Shown piece after piece: positions 44,177 through 52,525 of a stretch of 64,000 nt of DNA. Under the pieces are notes generated by a model. The model had not been told where the DNA came from. It did not search any database and saw only the letters and a list, made by a program, of their open reading frames with translations. Each line of letters opens with the position of its first letter. Within the stretch, counting starts at the first letter, position 1. The translations under genes and the position numbers were made by a program. This DNA comes from DASRDB01 sp035652815 (GTDB lineage Bacteria > Chloroflexota > Ktedonobacteria > Ktedonobacterales > Ktedonobacteraceae), in assembly GCA_035652815.1 (NCBI GenBank), contig DASRDB010000012.1, positions 1-64,000 of the forward strand, written 5' to 3'.

Positions 44177-44977
44177 CTAACGCTTCCTGCCCACCACAAT
44201 CTGCCGCGTTCCCCTGCCAAAGGGCTTCCAATCATACCCGCCATAAATGGCTTCGATAGCAAAACCTGTCGCCAGGAACAACAACTGGAGTTCGCGTGGG
44301 AAGAAGATATGCATATCGAGTTTGGTGAGGTAACGCTCATGCTCACCCGTTTCAAAAAACTTTTCGTGCGTCCACAATAGATGCTCTAGTTGCTCAATGG
44401 GGTCATATTTGCGGCTGGTATAGAGCAGCATCGTAAACTCATCGGGAGACTCGATTTCATCTTCCAGGTAGATATGCGAAGGTCGGTTCAGCGCGTCACT
44501 GAGATAATCAATATCCGGTAAAAAGACATCCACGACAAAACGCCCGCCGGGAGCCAGATGATCGAAAGTGTTCTTGAACGCGCCCAACTGCTGCTCTATT
44601 TCATACAGATGGCAGATAGAATTAAAAGGAAGAAAGATCAGATCAAACTGTCCTTTATGCTCAAGCTGGTAATCGCTCATATCGCCTTCGTGCAGCGTCA
44701 CGCGCTCCTGCGCGCTTTCCGGCTCGCGCGCCAGCTTGCGTCGATAGGCGGCCAGCATCTCCTGCGAGATATCCAACCCCTCAAGCAGGAAATCGCCTGG
44801 GCTGCGCAACAATTCCAGGCCAATGCGCCCACTGCCACAGGCAAGTTCCAGCACGCGCTGCGGCGTGTAGCGCATCACCAGTTCGCACCAGAACGGCACA
44901 TCCTGCTCAGATTGACTGGCATACTCAAGATCATAGTCATTGGCACGCTCATAATATTCCCCCATAGCATAGGGCAT
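44177..44977 (-). CDS. SAM-dependent methyltransferase
   Basis: A 266-residue class I methyltransferase. Motif I is LELACGSGRIGLEL, the acidic ribose-binding motif II follows in GLDISQEML, motif III DMSDYQL, and motif IV FDLIFLPFNSICHL, as in the methyltransferase-25/UbiE-like group. AGGTGAGGTGA precedes the ATG. The C-terminal part (VGRKR) has no fused domain. The gene stands alone; target unknown. Confidence 0.85.
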   Translation of the reverse strand: MPYAMGEYYERANDYDLEYASQSEQDVPFWCELVMRYTPQRVLELACGSGRIGLELLRSPGDFLLEGLDISQEMLAAYRRKLAREPESAQERVTLHEGDMSDYQLEHKGQFDLIFLPFNSICHLYEIEQQLGAFKNTFDHLAPGGRFVVDVFLPDIDYLSDALNRPSHIYLEDEIESPDEFTMLLYTSRKYDPIEQLEHLLWTHEKFFETGEHERYLTKLDMHIFFPRELQLLFLATGFAIEAIYGGYDWKPFGRGTRQIVVGRKR

Positions 44978-45280
44978 AAGACATCACCTCACCTTACGAG
45001 AAAGCTAAAAAAGCGGCTTTCAAAAAAGTTTTATAGCGGAGAGATACCGGAGAAAGCACATCCTGTATCATGTGCGGTAGAGCTTAACACAAGTTTGCAT
45101 GAGTGTGCAAGATTGAACGTCGCGTTTTGCAGAGAGAGTTCCCGGAAGCCACCCGTCCCCCCCATGCTGGGTGCATAAAAATTGACGGACACCCTCTTCC
45201 GTTCCCCAGGCTATATAGCGAGGCTCGACTATGATATACTTCCAGAACAAAGTAAGAAAAAGACATACAGGATATAACCC
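44978..45280. other. Intergenic with a family A half-repeat
   Basis: About 300 nt between divergent genes. GGAAGCCACCC at 45144-45154 is one arm of family A, with no matching partner. A possible -35 (TTGACG, 45181) has no -10 at normal spacing. No RNA structure recognised. Confidence 0.45.
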
Positions 45281-46699
45281 ATGCCCTACCTCTCCATCTC
45301 ACAGGCCGCTAACGACCTGCGTTCCGGCCTGACAACATCAACTGAATTAGTGGAAGACGCTTTGCAGCGTATCGACGCGCTTGATAGCGAGATTCGCGCC
45401 TTTGTGACCGTCATGCGAGAGCAGGCTTATGAGGACGCGGAAAAGGCTGAGCGAGAAATGCGGACAGGCCTGTTTCGTAGTCCGCTGCATGGCATTCCTA
45501 TCGCCATAAAAGATATTATCGCCGTGAAGGGCGTGCGTATGACGGCAGGCTCAAAAGTGCTGGCAAACTATGTGGCAACCGAGGACGCGGCGGTCGTCGA
45601 ACAACTACGCCGCGCCGGAGCCATTCTCATCGGCAAGACCAATACGCACGAGTTCGCCTATGGCACCTACACGCCGCCCACGCGCAATCCCTGGGATACG
45701 GCTCGCGTTCCTGGCGGTTCAAGCGGCGGCTCGGCTGCGGCAGTGATAGCGGATATGTGTCTCGGCGCGATCGGCACCGATACGGGCGGCTCGATTCGCA
45801 TTCCAGCATCTCTCTGTGGCGCGACGGGCTTGAAGCCAACTTATGGGCGAGTCAGTTGCTTTGGCGTCATTCCTTTAAGCTGGTCGCTCGATCACGTGGG
45901 GCCGCTGGCGAGAAGCGCCGAAGATTGCGCGCTCATTTTTGATATTATCGCTCGCTATGACCCACGCGACCCCAATAGCGTCTCCGGTCCGCCTGCTCAG
46001 GCCAGCGCGTCTTTGATTGGCGGCGCGGAAGGACAGAGCTTGCTCTCATTACAAGGAATCCGGCTGGGTGTGGCAAAGGACGAGTTTGTTGACCCGCTGA
46101 ATCCCGAAGTACGAGCAGCGTGGCGGGCAGCCCTGCGCGTGTTGCAAGAAGAGGGCGCGGAACTGGTCGAAATAAACTTGCCACAGCCAACAATGGAGAT
46201 GTACCGGACTATTCAACGACCAGAAGCGGCGCTGACGCATATAGAAAGAGGCTGGTTCCCACAGCAAGTTCATGAATATACAGAACTGACACGGCAGAGC
46301 TTGCAAAGAGGTCTACAGATAACGGCGGTTGAATATTTGAGGATGCAGCAGCAACGGCGCGTCTATTCGAGTACGATACGCGCAAACATGCAGAACGTCC
46401 ATGCTGTCGTCCTGCCCACCACGCCCATACCTGCCTTTCCGGTAGAACAAATCGATCAGGAAATAGATATTGATGGCATCCCTGAAATCACTGGCGGCGC
46501 GCTCCTGCGCCTGACTCGCGCCTTTAATCTGACGGGACTGCCCGCCCTTTCACTGCCATGTGGCTTTACCTCTGAAGGTCTGCCGATTGGCCTGCAAATC
46601 GCGGGCAAGCCTTTCGAGGAGTCGATGATCCTGCGCATTGCCCACGCCTACCAACAATTGACCGACTGGCACCGGAGAGAGATAGATACAACAGCATGA
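45281..46699 (+). CDS. Amidase (amidase-signature family)
   Basis: A 472-residue amidase-signature enzyme with the Ser-cisSer-Lys triad: K77 (AIAIKD), S147 (GGSSGGS) and S171 (TDTGGSIRIPAS). Length and C-terminal LPCGFTSEGLPIGLQIAGKPFEE match GatA and small-molecule amidases. No gatB or gatC is nearby, so a GatCAB subunit is unlikely. It heads an operon with the TGT-like and 16S rRNA methyltransferase genes: the ATG of the next gene overlaps its stop by 4 nt. Substrate unknown. Confidence 0.9.
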   Translation: MPYLSISQAANDLRSGLTTSTELVEDALQRIDALDSEIRAFVTVMREQAYEDAEKAEREMRTGLFRSPLHGIPIAIKDIIAVKGVRMTAGSKVLANYVATEDAAVVEQLRRAGAILIGKTNTHEFAYGTYTPPTRNPWDTARVPGGSSGGSAAAVIADMCLGAIGTDTGGSIRIPASLCGATGLKPTYGRVSCFGVIPLSWSLDHVGPLARSAEDCALIFDIIARYDPRDPNSVSGPPAQASASLIGGAEGQSLLSLQGIRLGVAKDEFVDPLNPEVRAAWRAALRVLQEEGAELVEINLPQPTMEMYRTIQRPEAALTHIERGWFPQQVHEYTELTRQSLQRGLQITAVEYLRMQQQRRVYSSTIRANMQNVHAVVLPTTPIPAFPVEQIDQEIDIDGIPEITGGALLRLTRAFNLTGLPALSLPCGFTSEGLPIGLQIAGKPFEESMILRIAHAYQQLTDWHRREIDTTA

Positions 46700-47811
46700 A
46701 AAGCGTTTTACACCTGCCACATGGCGACCTGCGCCTGCCCAACTTTTTGCCGGACGCCACGCTCGGCGTAGTGCGCAACGTCGATAGCAGCGACCTGGAG
46801 CAGTGCGGCATCGAAGCCCTGGTTATGAATACCTTTCACCTCATGCAGCGACCCGGTTCGTCAACTATCAACGCATTGGGTGGGCTGCATAAGATGTGTG
46901 GCTGGCAGCACCCCATCACAACGGACTCCGGCGGTTTTCAGGCCTACTCGCTCATCCGACAGAACGCGAAGTATGGCTATATGAATGACAAGGGTATCAC
47001 CTTTCAGCCGGAGAATTCAGACCGCAAGTTTCATCTTACGCCGGAAAAAAGTATTCAGTTGCAGGTGAGTTATGGCGCGGATATCGTGGTCTGCCTGGAT
47101 GATTGCACGCATGTCGATGACCCATTCGAGACGCAACAGGAATCGGTGCAACGTACTATCGCATGGGCGAAACGGTGCAAGGAAGAATTTCTGCGGCTCA
47201 TGAAGCAAAAACGGCTGGCAGCAGAGCAACAACCACTGCTCTTTGGAGTGATTCAAGGCGGGGGCTTTCTTGAACTACGCAAGCAGTGCGCGGATGCTCT
47301 GCGAGAAATCGGCTTTGATGGCTACGGCTTCGGCGGTTGGCCGCTCGATAACAAGGGGAATCTACTGACCGAGATTGTGCAATATACCCGCGAACTGGTG
47401 CGCGAATGGCCAATGCACGCGCTGGGCGTTGGACATCCCGCTAATGTGGTCGCTTGCACTCGCATGGGCTATGAACTCTTCGACAGCGCCATGCCCACAC
47501 GGGACGCCCGGCACTTTCGCTTATATGCCTTTACAAAAGCAGAAGGTTTGCCCGCGCCCGGCTCGGACGAACGCTGGTTTCACTATGTTTACGTCAATGA
47601 CGACAAGGCAATCAAGAATACGGGGCCGATCTCGCCGTATTGTGATTGCCTCTGTTGTCGCAGGTATTCGGTGGCCTACCTGCATCATCTCTACAAAATT
47701 GACGACAGCCTCTTTCTACGGCTCGCCACCATGCATAATTTGCGCTTCATGGCACAACTCATGGAGCGTCTGAGAGCAGAACAGCATGCAGCAATTGGAC
47801 AAACTTCTTGA
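46696..47811 (+). CDS. tgt: Divergent tRNA-guanine transglycosylase-like protein
   Basis: A 371-residue TGT-family protein. D77 in TTDSGGFQ and D263 in FDSAMPTR are the two catalytic Asp; C316-x-C318-x2-C321 and H347 are the zinc site. It thus has the full catalytic set. The substrate loop, normally GG-L-A/S-V-G-E in the queuine/preQ1 enzymes, is GGWPLDNKGN (213-222), and the VGTAGTVKA-like opening is replaced by LGVVRNVDSS. So the base or tRNA partner may differ. Coupled by ATGA overlap to the amidase and overlapping the next gene by 26 nt. Confidence 0.82.
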   Translation: MKSVLHLPHGDLRLPNFLPDATLGVVRNVDSSDLEQCGIEALVMNTFHLMQRPGSSTINALGGLHKMCGWQHPITTDSGGFQAYSLIRQNAKYGYMNDKGITFQPENSDRKFHLTPEKSIQLQVSYGADIVVCLDDCTHVDDPFETQQESVQRTIAWAKRCKEEFLRLMKQKRLAAEQQPLLFGVIQGGGFLELRKQCADALREIGFDGYGFGGWPLDNKGNLLTEIVQYTRELVREWPMHALGVGHPANVVACTRMGYELFDSAMPTRDARHFRLYAFTKAEGLPAPGSDERWFHYVYVNDDKAIKNTGPISPYCDCLCCRRYSVAYLHHLYKIDDSLFLRLATMHNLRFMAQLMERLRAEQHAAIGQTS

Positions 47812-48586
47812 AGCCATACAGACCAGCAGCAAATACCGGCATATCGATATAGACTTGATTCGCGCCATCGGCACAAGCGAACTGGAGAAACGTCGCACTC
47901 TCAAAGAGGCTATCAAGGCCACCAAAAACAAACTACACCAGGTCGGGGGAGCCTACCAGGAAGAGGGCGTTCGCTATGATGTCTGGCTGGCAGCCTTACA
48001 GCAGGCCGCGCAAACAGGCGATCAAGAGCAATTGAAGGTCGCCTGTAAGGACATCATGCACCATCATGCCTCGACACGCGAAAGATTATCCTTCCTGGAA
48101 GAGTTCTATAACACGATCTTTGGGCAGCTTGGCCCTGTTTCTTCAATTATGGACATTGCCTGCGGTCTCAATCCCCTGTCCATTCCCTGGATGCCGCTTA
48201 CAGGACAAACCAGCTATTTCGCCTACGACATCTACCAGGACATGATGGATTTTCTCAGTGCCGCATGGCCGTATCCTGACATACAAGGACATGCTGAGAC
48301 CCGCGACGTTTTACAATATCCACCTACGCAAGAAGTAGACGTTGCCTTACTGCTTAAGGCCATTCCTTGCCTGGAACAACTAGACAAAGCCGCGACACGA
48401 AACTTGCTGGAAAGCATCTCTGCTAAAAACCTGGTTGTTTCGTTTCCGGCAAAGAGCCTGGGCGGGCGTAATAAAGGAATGGTGACATATTACGAGTCTC
48501 ACTTCGTGGAATCTTTAGTGGGGGAAAACACAGCTATCGAACGCTACATCTTTCCAACGGAACTGGTCTTTATCGTGAAACGCTGA
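47786..48586 (+). CDS. ArmA/Rmt-type 16S rRNA (m7G1405) methyltransferase
   Basis: A 266-residue protein of the FmrO/ArmA/Rmt family, which methylates N7 of G1405 in 16S rRNA to block 4,6-linked aminoglycosides. Visible: the N-terminal helical domain (HASTRERLSFLEEFYNTIF), SAM motif DIACGLNPLSIPWM, the FAYDIYQ motif, and the C-terminal SFPAKSLGGRNKGM and YFPTELV-like ending. It is the last of the three-gene operon and starts inside the tgt-like gene. In Actinobacteria such genes guard aminoglycoside producers; here it may be intrinsic resistance. Product specificity should be tested, but fold and motifs are clear. Confidence 0.9.
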   Translation: MQQLDKLLEAIQTSSKYRHIDIDLIRAIGTSELEKRRTLKEAIKATKNKLHQVGGAYQEEGVRYDVWLAALQQAAQTGDQEQLKVACKDIMHHHASTRERLSFLEEFYNTIFGQLGPVSSIMDIACGLNPLSIPWMPLTGQTSYFAYDIYQDMMDFLSAAWPYPDIQGHAETRDVLQYPPTQEVDVALLLKAIPCLEQLDKAATRNLLESISAKNLVVSFPAKSLGGRNKGMVTYYESHFVESLVGENTAIERYIFPTELVFIVKR

Positions 48587-48643
48587 ATATCTCTTTGTAA
48601 TGAACAGGAACCATCACATTCAGGCCATGTCATTCAGAATACC

Positions 48644-48736
48644 GTCATGTCATGCTGAGCGCAGCGAAGCATCTCTTTGCCCGCCGATTCGCGCATCGAG
48701 ACCGGAGATGCTTCGCTGCGCTCAGCATGACATGAC
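48644..48736. repeat. Family B inverted repeat, copy 5
   Basis: The arms GTCATGTCATGCTGAGC and complement carry T-to-G changes (CATGCTGAGC) relative to the CATCCTGAGC copies, compensated on the other arm. It follows the 16S methyltransferase gene. Confidence 0.88.
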
Positions 48737-48795
48737 GCAGATACAGTAAAGAATGATAGGTGTAGATTGAATAAAGAAAGGCCGGGGCTTTCTCT

Positions 48796-49689
48796 ATGCA
48801 CGATATTATAGAACAGGCACAGGATAAGGTTTTTCTCCGTTCTATTGTGGAAAATAATTATCGCCTGCCAGCAGATATTGATGCGCATGCTTTTGCTAAG
48901 GCGTTGCTTGATAACCTGGGTACACTGGATGCCGAATTGCGCGACGAACTGCTCTATTTGATCCTCGCGCATGCCTTCATAGATGACGAGAATGCGCAAC
49001 GATTTTCAACTGCGCAGGTAGAAGACGTTTTGCTGACCAGTATTGACGAGCAGCACCTTTTTTATGGCATTGGTGAAACCGAGACGGATTCCGTTTTCAT
49101 GCGCAGTTTCTCAAATCTCATCGTTGCAGCCATCCTCTTTGCTGATAGGAAACAGCAGCGTCTTTCTGAGCAGGTTGTGCGACAGCTACAGGAAGCTTTG
49201 CTGCATTATACTCGCGAGGAGCGCGACTGGCGAGGATATGTACAAGGAAAGGGCTGGGCGCACGCGGCAGCCCACCTCGCTGATACGCTTGATGAAATCG
49301 CGCAATCCCGTTATGCAACGACAGCAGACCGCGAAGCCGTTTTAGAGGCTCTAGCACATCTCGCAAAATTGCCTGTGCCACTGAGCTACGAAGAAGACGA
49401 ACGGCTGGCTTTCGGGGCCTATGGCATTATCGCTCGCCAGCAGCAAGCAGAACCATTTGTAAAAAACTGGCTGCATGCGTTTATCGTAGTGAGAGAGGAA
49501 ACTGTACCGGGCGGAACGGAAGCCGACGTGGCAAGCTGGGTAAGCGCGGCCAACGCCAAAAATTTCTTGCGCAGCCTCTACTTCCGCCTGCTATGGAGCA
49601 GTAAAGCAGCCTTCCTGCTGGAGCCAATACTGAACATATTGAAAAAGTTGGACCCGCTTCCGTCCGATTGGGCGGCGAACGCGGAATAG
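48796..49689 (+). CDS. DUF2785-family protein
   Basis: A 297-residue, largely helical protein of the DUF2785 type, with ARNA-free, HEAT-like periodicity (LLYLILAHAFIDDENA; GETETDSVFMRSFSNLIVAAILFADR; RDWRGYVQGKGWAHAAAHLADTLDEIAQ). The stretch GWAHAAAH is the best conserved part of the family. No enzyme motif. The ATG has no strong ribosome site but the GGCCGGGGC just before it may serve. Function unknown; it stands alone. Confidence 0.8.
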   Translation: MHDIIEQAQDKVFLRSIVENNYRLPADIDAHAFAKALLDNLGTLDAELRDELLYLILAHAFIDDENAQRFSTAQVEDVLLTSIDEQHLFYGIGETETDSVFMRSFSNLIVAAILFADRKQQRLSEQVVRQLQEALLHYTREERDWRGYVQGKGWAHAAAHLADTLDEIAQSRYATTADREAVLEALAHLAKLPVPLSYEEDERLAFGAYGIIARQQQAEPFVKNWLHAFIVVREETVPGGTEADVASWVSAANAKNFLRSLYFRLLWSSKAAFLLEPILNILKKLDPLPSDWAANAE

Positions 49690-49887
49690 CATGGATGCAT
49701 GTCACGTTTTTGTAGAGACATCTCCTTGCGAGTGTCTTTCGTTCTCTACGCCAGTTGCAACAAGTGACGCCAACGAGTAATAGCCTATCAAAACATGACA
49801 TCTATTGGCAAATGATGTAATATAGCAGGAAAGCGGGCTTTCTCAATGTTGGGGAAACGAAACATAGCCGTAAGGACAGGACAGGGT

Positions 49888-51054
49888 ATGAACAACGATT
49901 TGATCGGGCGTAACATGAAGGGCCGTTACAGGCTGATTGATGAGCGCGGGAACGGCAACTTTGGCACGGTCTATATCGCGCGGGATTTGCTCACGAACTA
50001 CGTCTATGCCGCCAAAGTCCTGAACCTGGATTATGCCTTCGACGCCGAACTGCTAGAGCGCTTCAAACGCGAGGCCTATATCCTGCAAAGCCTGAACGAT
50101 CCGCATATCGTGCGCCTGGTTGACTACGGCAACGATGAAGCGATCTATTTCATCATTATGCATCATGTAGATGGGCAAAACCTCAAATGGTACGTCACTA
50201 CTTATGGACCGATGGAATTGCCTCGCGCCATCAACTATATTCTCCAGGCCGCGAAGGGGCTGGATGCCGCCTTCAAAAAAGGCGTTGTGCATCGCGATAT
50301 CAAGCCGCAGAACCTGCTTGTCTCCAACAAGGGTGTGGTTAAGATCGCGGACTTCGGCCTCTCGCGCAGTGCGGATGCGCCAACCATCACCTCATCGGAT
50401 AAGTTCATGGGTACGGCGTACTACAGCGCGCCCGAACAGGTCGAAAGCGGGCATACTGCCGATATCCGCGCCGATTTATATTCGCTGGCGGTCGTCTTCT
50501 TTGAAATTCTGGCAGGTCATCCACCCTATACTGGCGGGACGGTGGTAGAAATCATCCTCAAACATCGCGATGATCCCATCCCTTCGATTCGCCGCTTCCG
50601 TCCCGATCTGCCACCGGAAGTAGATATATTTTTTCAAAGGGCGCTTGCCAAATCGCCCTACTCGCGCTTCCAGACGCCGCGTGAGTTTATAGAGGCGCTT
50701 GAAGAGCTTGACCAGCGCCTGCGCGGCCCCGCTGTACGACAACCAGAAGCGCGTTTGACTGTGCTGACAACTGGACAGACGTTCAATCTCGTTGGAGAGG
50801 TTCTCGTCGTTGGCCGCGAAGACCCCAAGCGCGAGTTTCGCCCCGACATCCAGATTGATGATCAGACGTTTACGGTCGGTCGCCAGCATGCGCGCCTGAT
50901 TCATCGCCAGGGAGCCTGGCTGCTCGAAGACAACAAATCGCGCAATAAAACGCGTCTCAACGGGGAAATACTTGCGCCATACGAAGCGCGTCCCTTAAAA
51001 GACGGTGATATCCTGATGTTTGGCAGAATCGAGGCCCGTTTCGAGTTGCGCTAA
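49888..51054 (+). CDS. Ser/Thr protein kinase with C-terminal FHA domain
   Basis: A 388-residue cytosolic kinase. Glycine loop GNGNFG (21-26), K43, HRDIKPQN (135-142), DFG (155-157) and APE near 181 are all present, so it should be active. The region after about 290 is an FHA domain (VGREDPKREFRPDIQIDDQ, GRQHARLIH, NKTRLNGE), a phospho-Thr reader, so it may bind its own activation loop or partner. Bacterial kinases usually have the FHA in a separate protein. A second ATG at 49888 has a better ribosome site (AGGACAGGGT) than 49846. No membrane segment, unlike PknB. Neighbours give no target. Confidence 0.9.
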   Translation: MNNDLIGRNMKGRYRLIDERGNGNFGTVYIARDLLTNYVYAAKVLNLDYAFDAELLERFKREAYILQSLNDPHIVRLVDYGNDEAIYFIIMHHVDGQNLKWYVTTYGPMELPRAINYILQAAKGLDAAFKKGVVHRDIKPQNLLVSNKGVVKIADFGLSRSADAPTITSSDKFMGTAYYSAPEQVESGHTADIRADLYSLAVVFFEILAGHPPYTGGTVVEIILKHRDDPIPSIRRFRPDLPPEVDIFFQRALAKSPYSRFQTPREFIEALEELDQRLRGPAVRQPEARLTVLTTGQTFNLVGEVLVVGREDPKREFRPDIQIDDQTFTVGRQHARLIHRQGAWLLEDNKSRNKTRLNGEILAPYEARPLKDGDILMFGRIEARFELR

Positions 51055-51063
51055 GAGTGGGAA

Positions 51064-51138
51064 CGGAAGCCACCCGCAAGGGGATGGCTCTACAATATGC
51101 AACGGCCTGTAGAGCCATCCCTTTGCGGGTGGCTTCCG
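51064..51138. repeat. Family A inverted repeat, copy 3
   Basis: 75 nt, the same arms as 34896-34970 with another loop. It begins 9 nt after the kinase stop codon. Confidence 0.9.
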
Positions 51139-51203
51139 TCTCTCTCTGTTTCCTGGAAAGCTACCTACAAAAATGTGTCACCTGAAAGCAAGCGAATTCT
51201 TTA

Positions 51204-51233
51204 TTGACAAATCCGCGTGCAATCGAGTATGCT
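51204..51233 (+). promoter_or_regulatory. Putative promoter of the rsgA leader
   Basis: TTGACA (51204-51209), an 18-nt spacer and TATGCT (51228-51233). A transcript from about 51240 would contain the leader ORF at 51295, the hairpin at 51431 and rsgA. Confidence 0.65.
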
Positions 51234-51294
51234 CTAGATAAGACCTGGAAACGTTCGTTAAATTCTGGCATGGCCAGTTAAAGGAGGTGCAAGT

Positions 51295-51396
51295 ATGGGT
51301 AACTATTCGGCCCCTGTGCTTCATTGCACCTCGTCTACCCGTCGCGAGGGTTACGGGTCGCCTCGCCAGGAACTGCATAGAATCGATCTCAAATAA
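51295..51396 (+). CDS. Short leader ORF upstream of rsgA
   Basis: A 33-codon frame, MGNYSAPVLHCTSSTRREGY and a further 13 residues, with a textbook AAGGAGGT 7 nt before the ATG, much stronger than most ribosome sites in the window. It ends 90 nt before the rsgA start. No hydrophobic segment. It could be a leader peptide whose translation sets the hairpin below, or an unknown small protein. Confidence 0.5.
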   Translation: MGNYSAPVLHCTSSTRREGYGSPRQELHRIDLK

Positions 51397-51430
51397 CCTG
51401 GCAGCAAGGCAAAAGTACACCTTCCCTCCG

Positions 51431-51465
51431 CACGGTAGACGATACGCTCGAAAACCGTGTTTTTT
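51431..51465 (+). terminator. Possible attenuator hairpin before rsgA
   Basis: CACGGT (51431-51436) pairs with ACCGTG (51454-51459), followed directly by TTTTTT. A short stem, so a weak intrinsic terminator, sitting between the leader ORF and the rsgA ribosome site (GGAGGG, 51475-51480). Confidence 0.4.
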
Positions 51466-51486
51466 AATGCTCCTGGAGGGAACGTA

Positions 51487-52515
51487 TTGATTAAGGAACC
51501 ACAAACGGAGTTTCTAACCGGCGTCGTCTTAAGCGGCGCGCATGGCATCTATGATGTGCATACTGATATCGGCATTTTACGCTGCACCTTACGTGGCAAA
51601 CTCAAGAAAGCCTTTGCCCGCGCGCAAGCAGAGCAGGCGGCAGGCAAAGGACGCCCACAATCAAACAAACAACTCAAACTTCCGAAATCGCTGCGAGAAG
51701 CCGAGCAGGTGACTCAGCTAACCCGCCTCGCTGTTGGCGACTACGTGCGAGTGCGCCGCCTGGACGAAAAAAACGGTCTCATTGAAGAGATTCTTCCCCG
51801 ACAGAGCGCCCTTACGCGCAAAGACGCCGCATCAACGGAAAAACGCGCCATTCAACAGACCATGCTCGCCAACCTCGACCAGGTGGCGCTGGTTTTCGCC
51901 GTTGCCCAACCTGAGCCACATTTCGGCATGCTCGACCGCTACCTCGCCATCTGTGAATCGGCCCAGATACCACCCATCATCTGCCTGAACAAAGCCGATC
52001 TGCCCCACGAACCCTACGTGGACGAGGCCGCGCAGCTCTACAGCAGCCTCGGCTACAAAGTCATCTGGACAAGCGCCAAAACTGGACAGGGTATCGATAT
52101 CTTGCGCGAACAACTGAAAGCACATACCACGCTCTTCACTGGCCCTTCAGGCGTCGGCAAATCCTCGCTCGTCAATGCCATAGAGCCAGGCATGGCAATC
52201 AAAACAGGCATGGTAAGCGACGCCACAGGCAAAGGCAGACATACTACGACTGGCTCGAAGCTCTATCCCCTGTCTAGCGGCGGCTGGCTGGCCGACTCCG
52301 CAGGCATTCGCGCCCTCGCCACCTGGGACATCGCCCCCGAAGAACTTGCTGACTGCTTCGTCGAATTCCACCCCTACCTGGGCGACTGCGAGTACAACGA
52401 CTGCGAACACCTGGAAGAAGAAGGCTGCGCCATACGCCAGGCCGTAGAGGAAGGCAAGATCAACGAGCGGCGCTATAGGAGTTATGTGAGAATGGTGACG
52501 GGGGAGGAGAGATAA
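51487..52515 (+). CDS. rsgA: Ribosome small-subunit GTPase RsgA
   Basis: A 342-residue circularly permuted GTPase. Order G4-G5-G1-G3 is visible: LNKAD, then SAKTG, then GPSGVGKSSLVN, then DSAG. An N-terminal OB domain and a C-terminal zinc knuckle (CEYNDCEHLEEEGC with its His) complete it. RsgA checks the 30S subunit before subunit joining. GGAGGG 6 nt upstream selects the TTG at 51487 as start; an ATG at 51457 would overlap the hairpin. An insert of about 35 residues in the OB region (AEQAAGKGRPQSNKQLKLPK) is unusual in length. Confidence 0.92.
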   Translation: MIKEPQTEFLTGVVLSGAHGIYDVHTDIGILRCTLRGKLKKAFARAQAEQAAGKGRPQSNKQLKLPKSLREAEQVTQLTRLAVGDYVRVRRLDEKNGLIEEILPRQSALTRKDAASTEKRAIQQTMLANLDQVALVFAVAQPEPHFGMLDRYLAICESAQIPPIICLNKADLPHEPYVDEAAQLYSSLGYKVIWTSAKTGQGIDILREQLKAHTTLFTGPSGVGKSSLVNAIEPGMAIKTGMVSDATGKGRHTTTGSKLYPLSSGGWLADSAGIRALATWDIAPEELADCFVEFHPYLGDCEYNDCEHLEEEGCAIRQAVEEGKINERRYRSYVRMVTGEER

Positions 52516-52525
52516 GAGAAAATTC

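Noticed and set aside
45181..45240. Promoter for the amidase operon
   Set aside because: TTGACG and TATATA are 24 nt apart and the other hexamers score poorly; no convincing pair could be chosen.
343..51138. CRISPR array from regularly repeated sequences
   Set aside because: Repeats are dispersed kilobases apart and palindromic, not tandem direct repeats with spacers; no cas genes.
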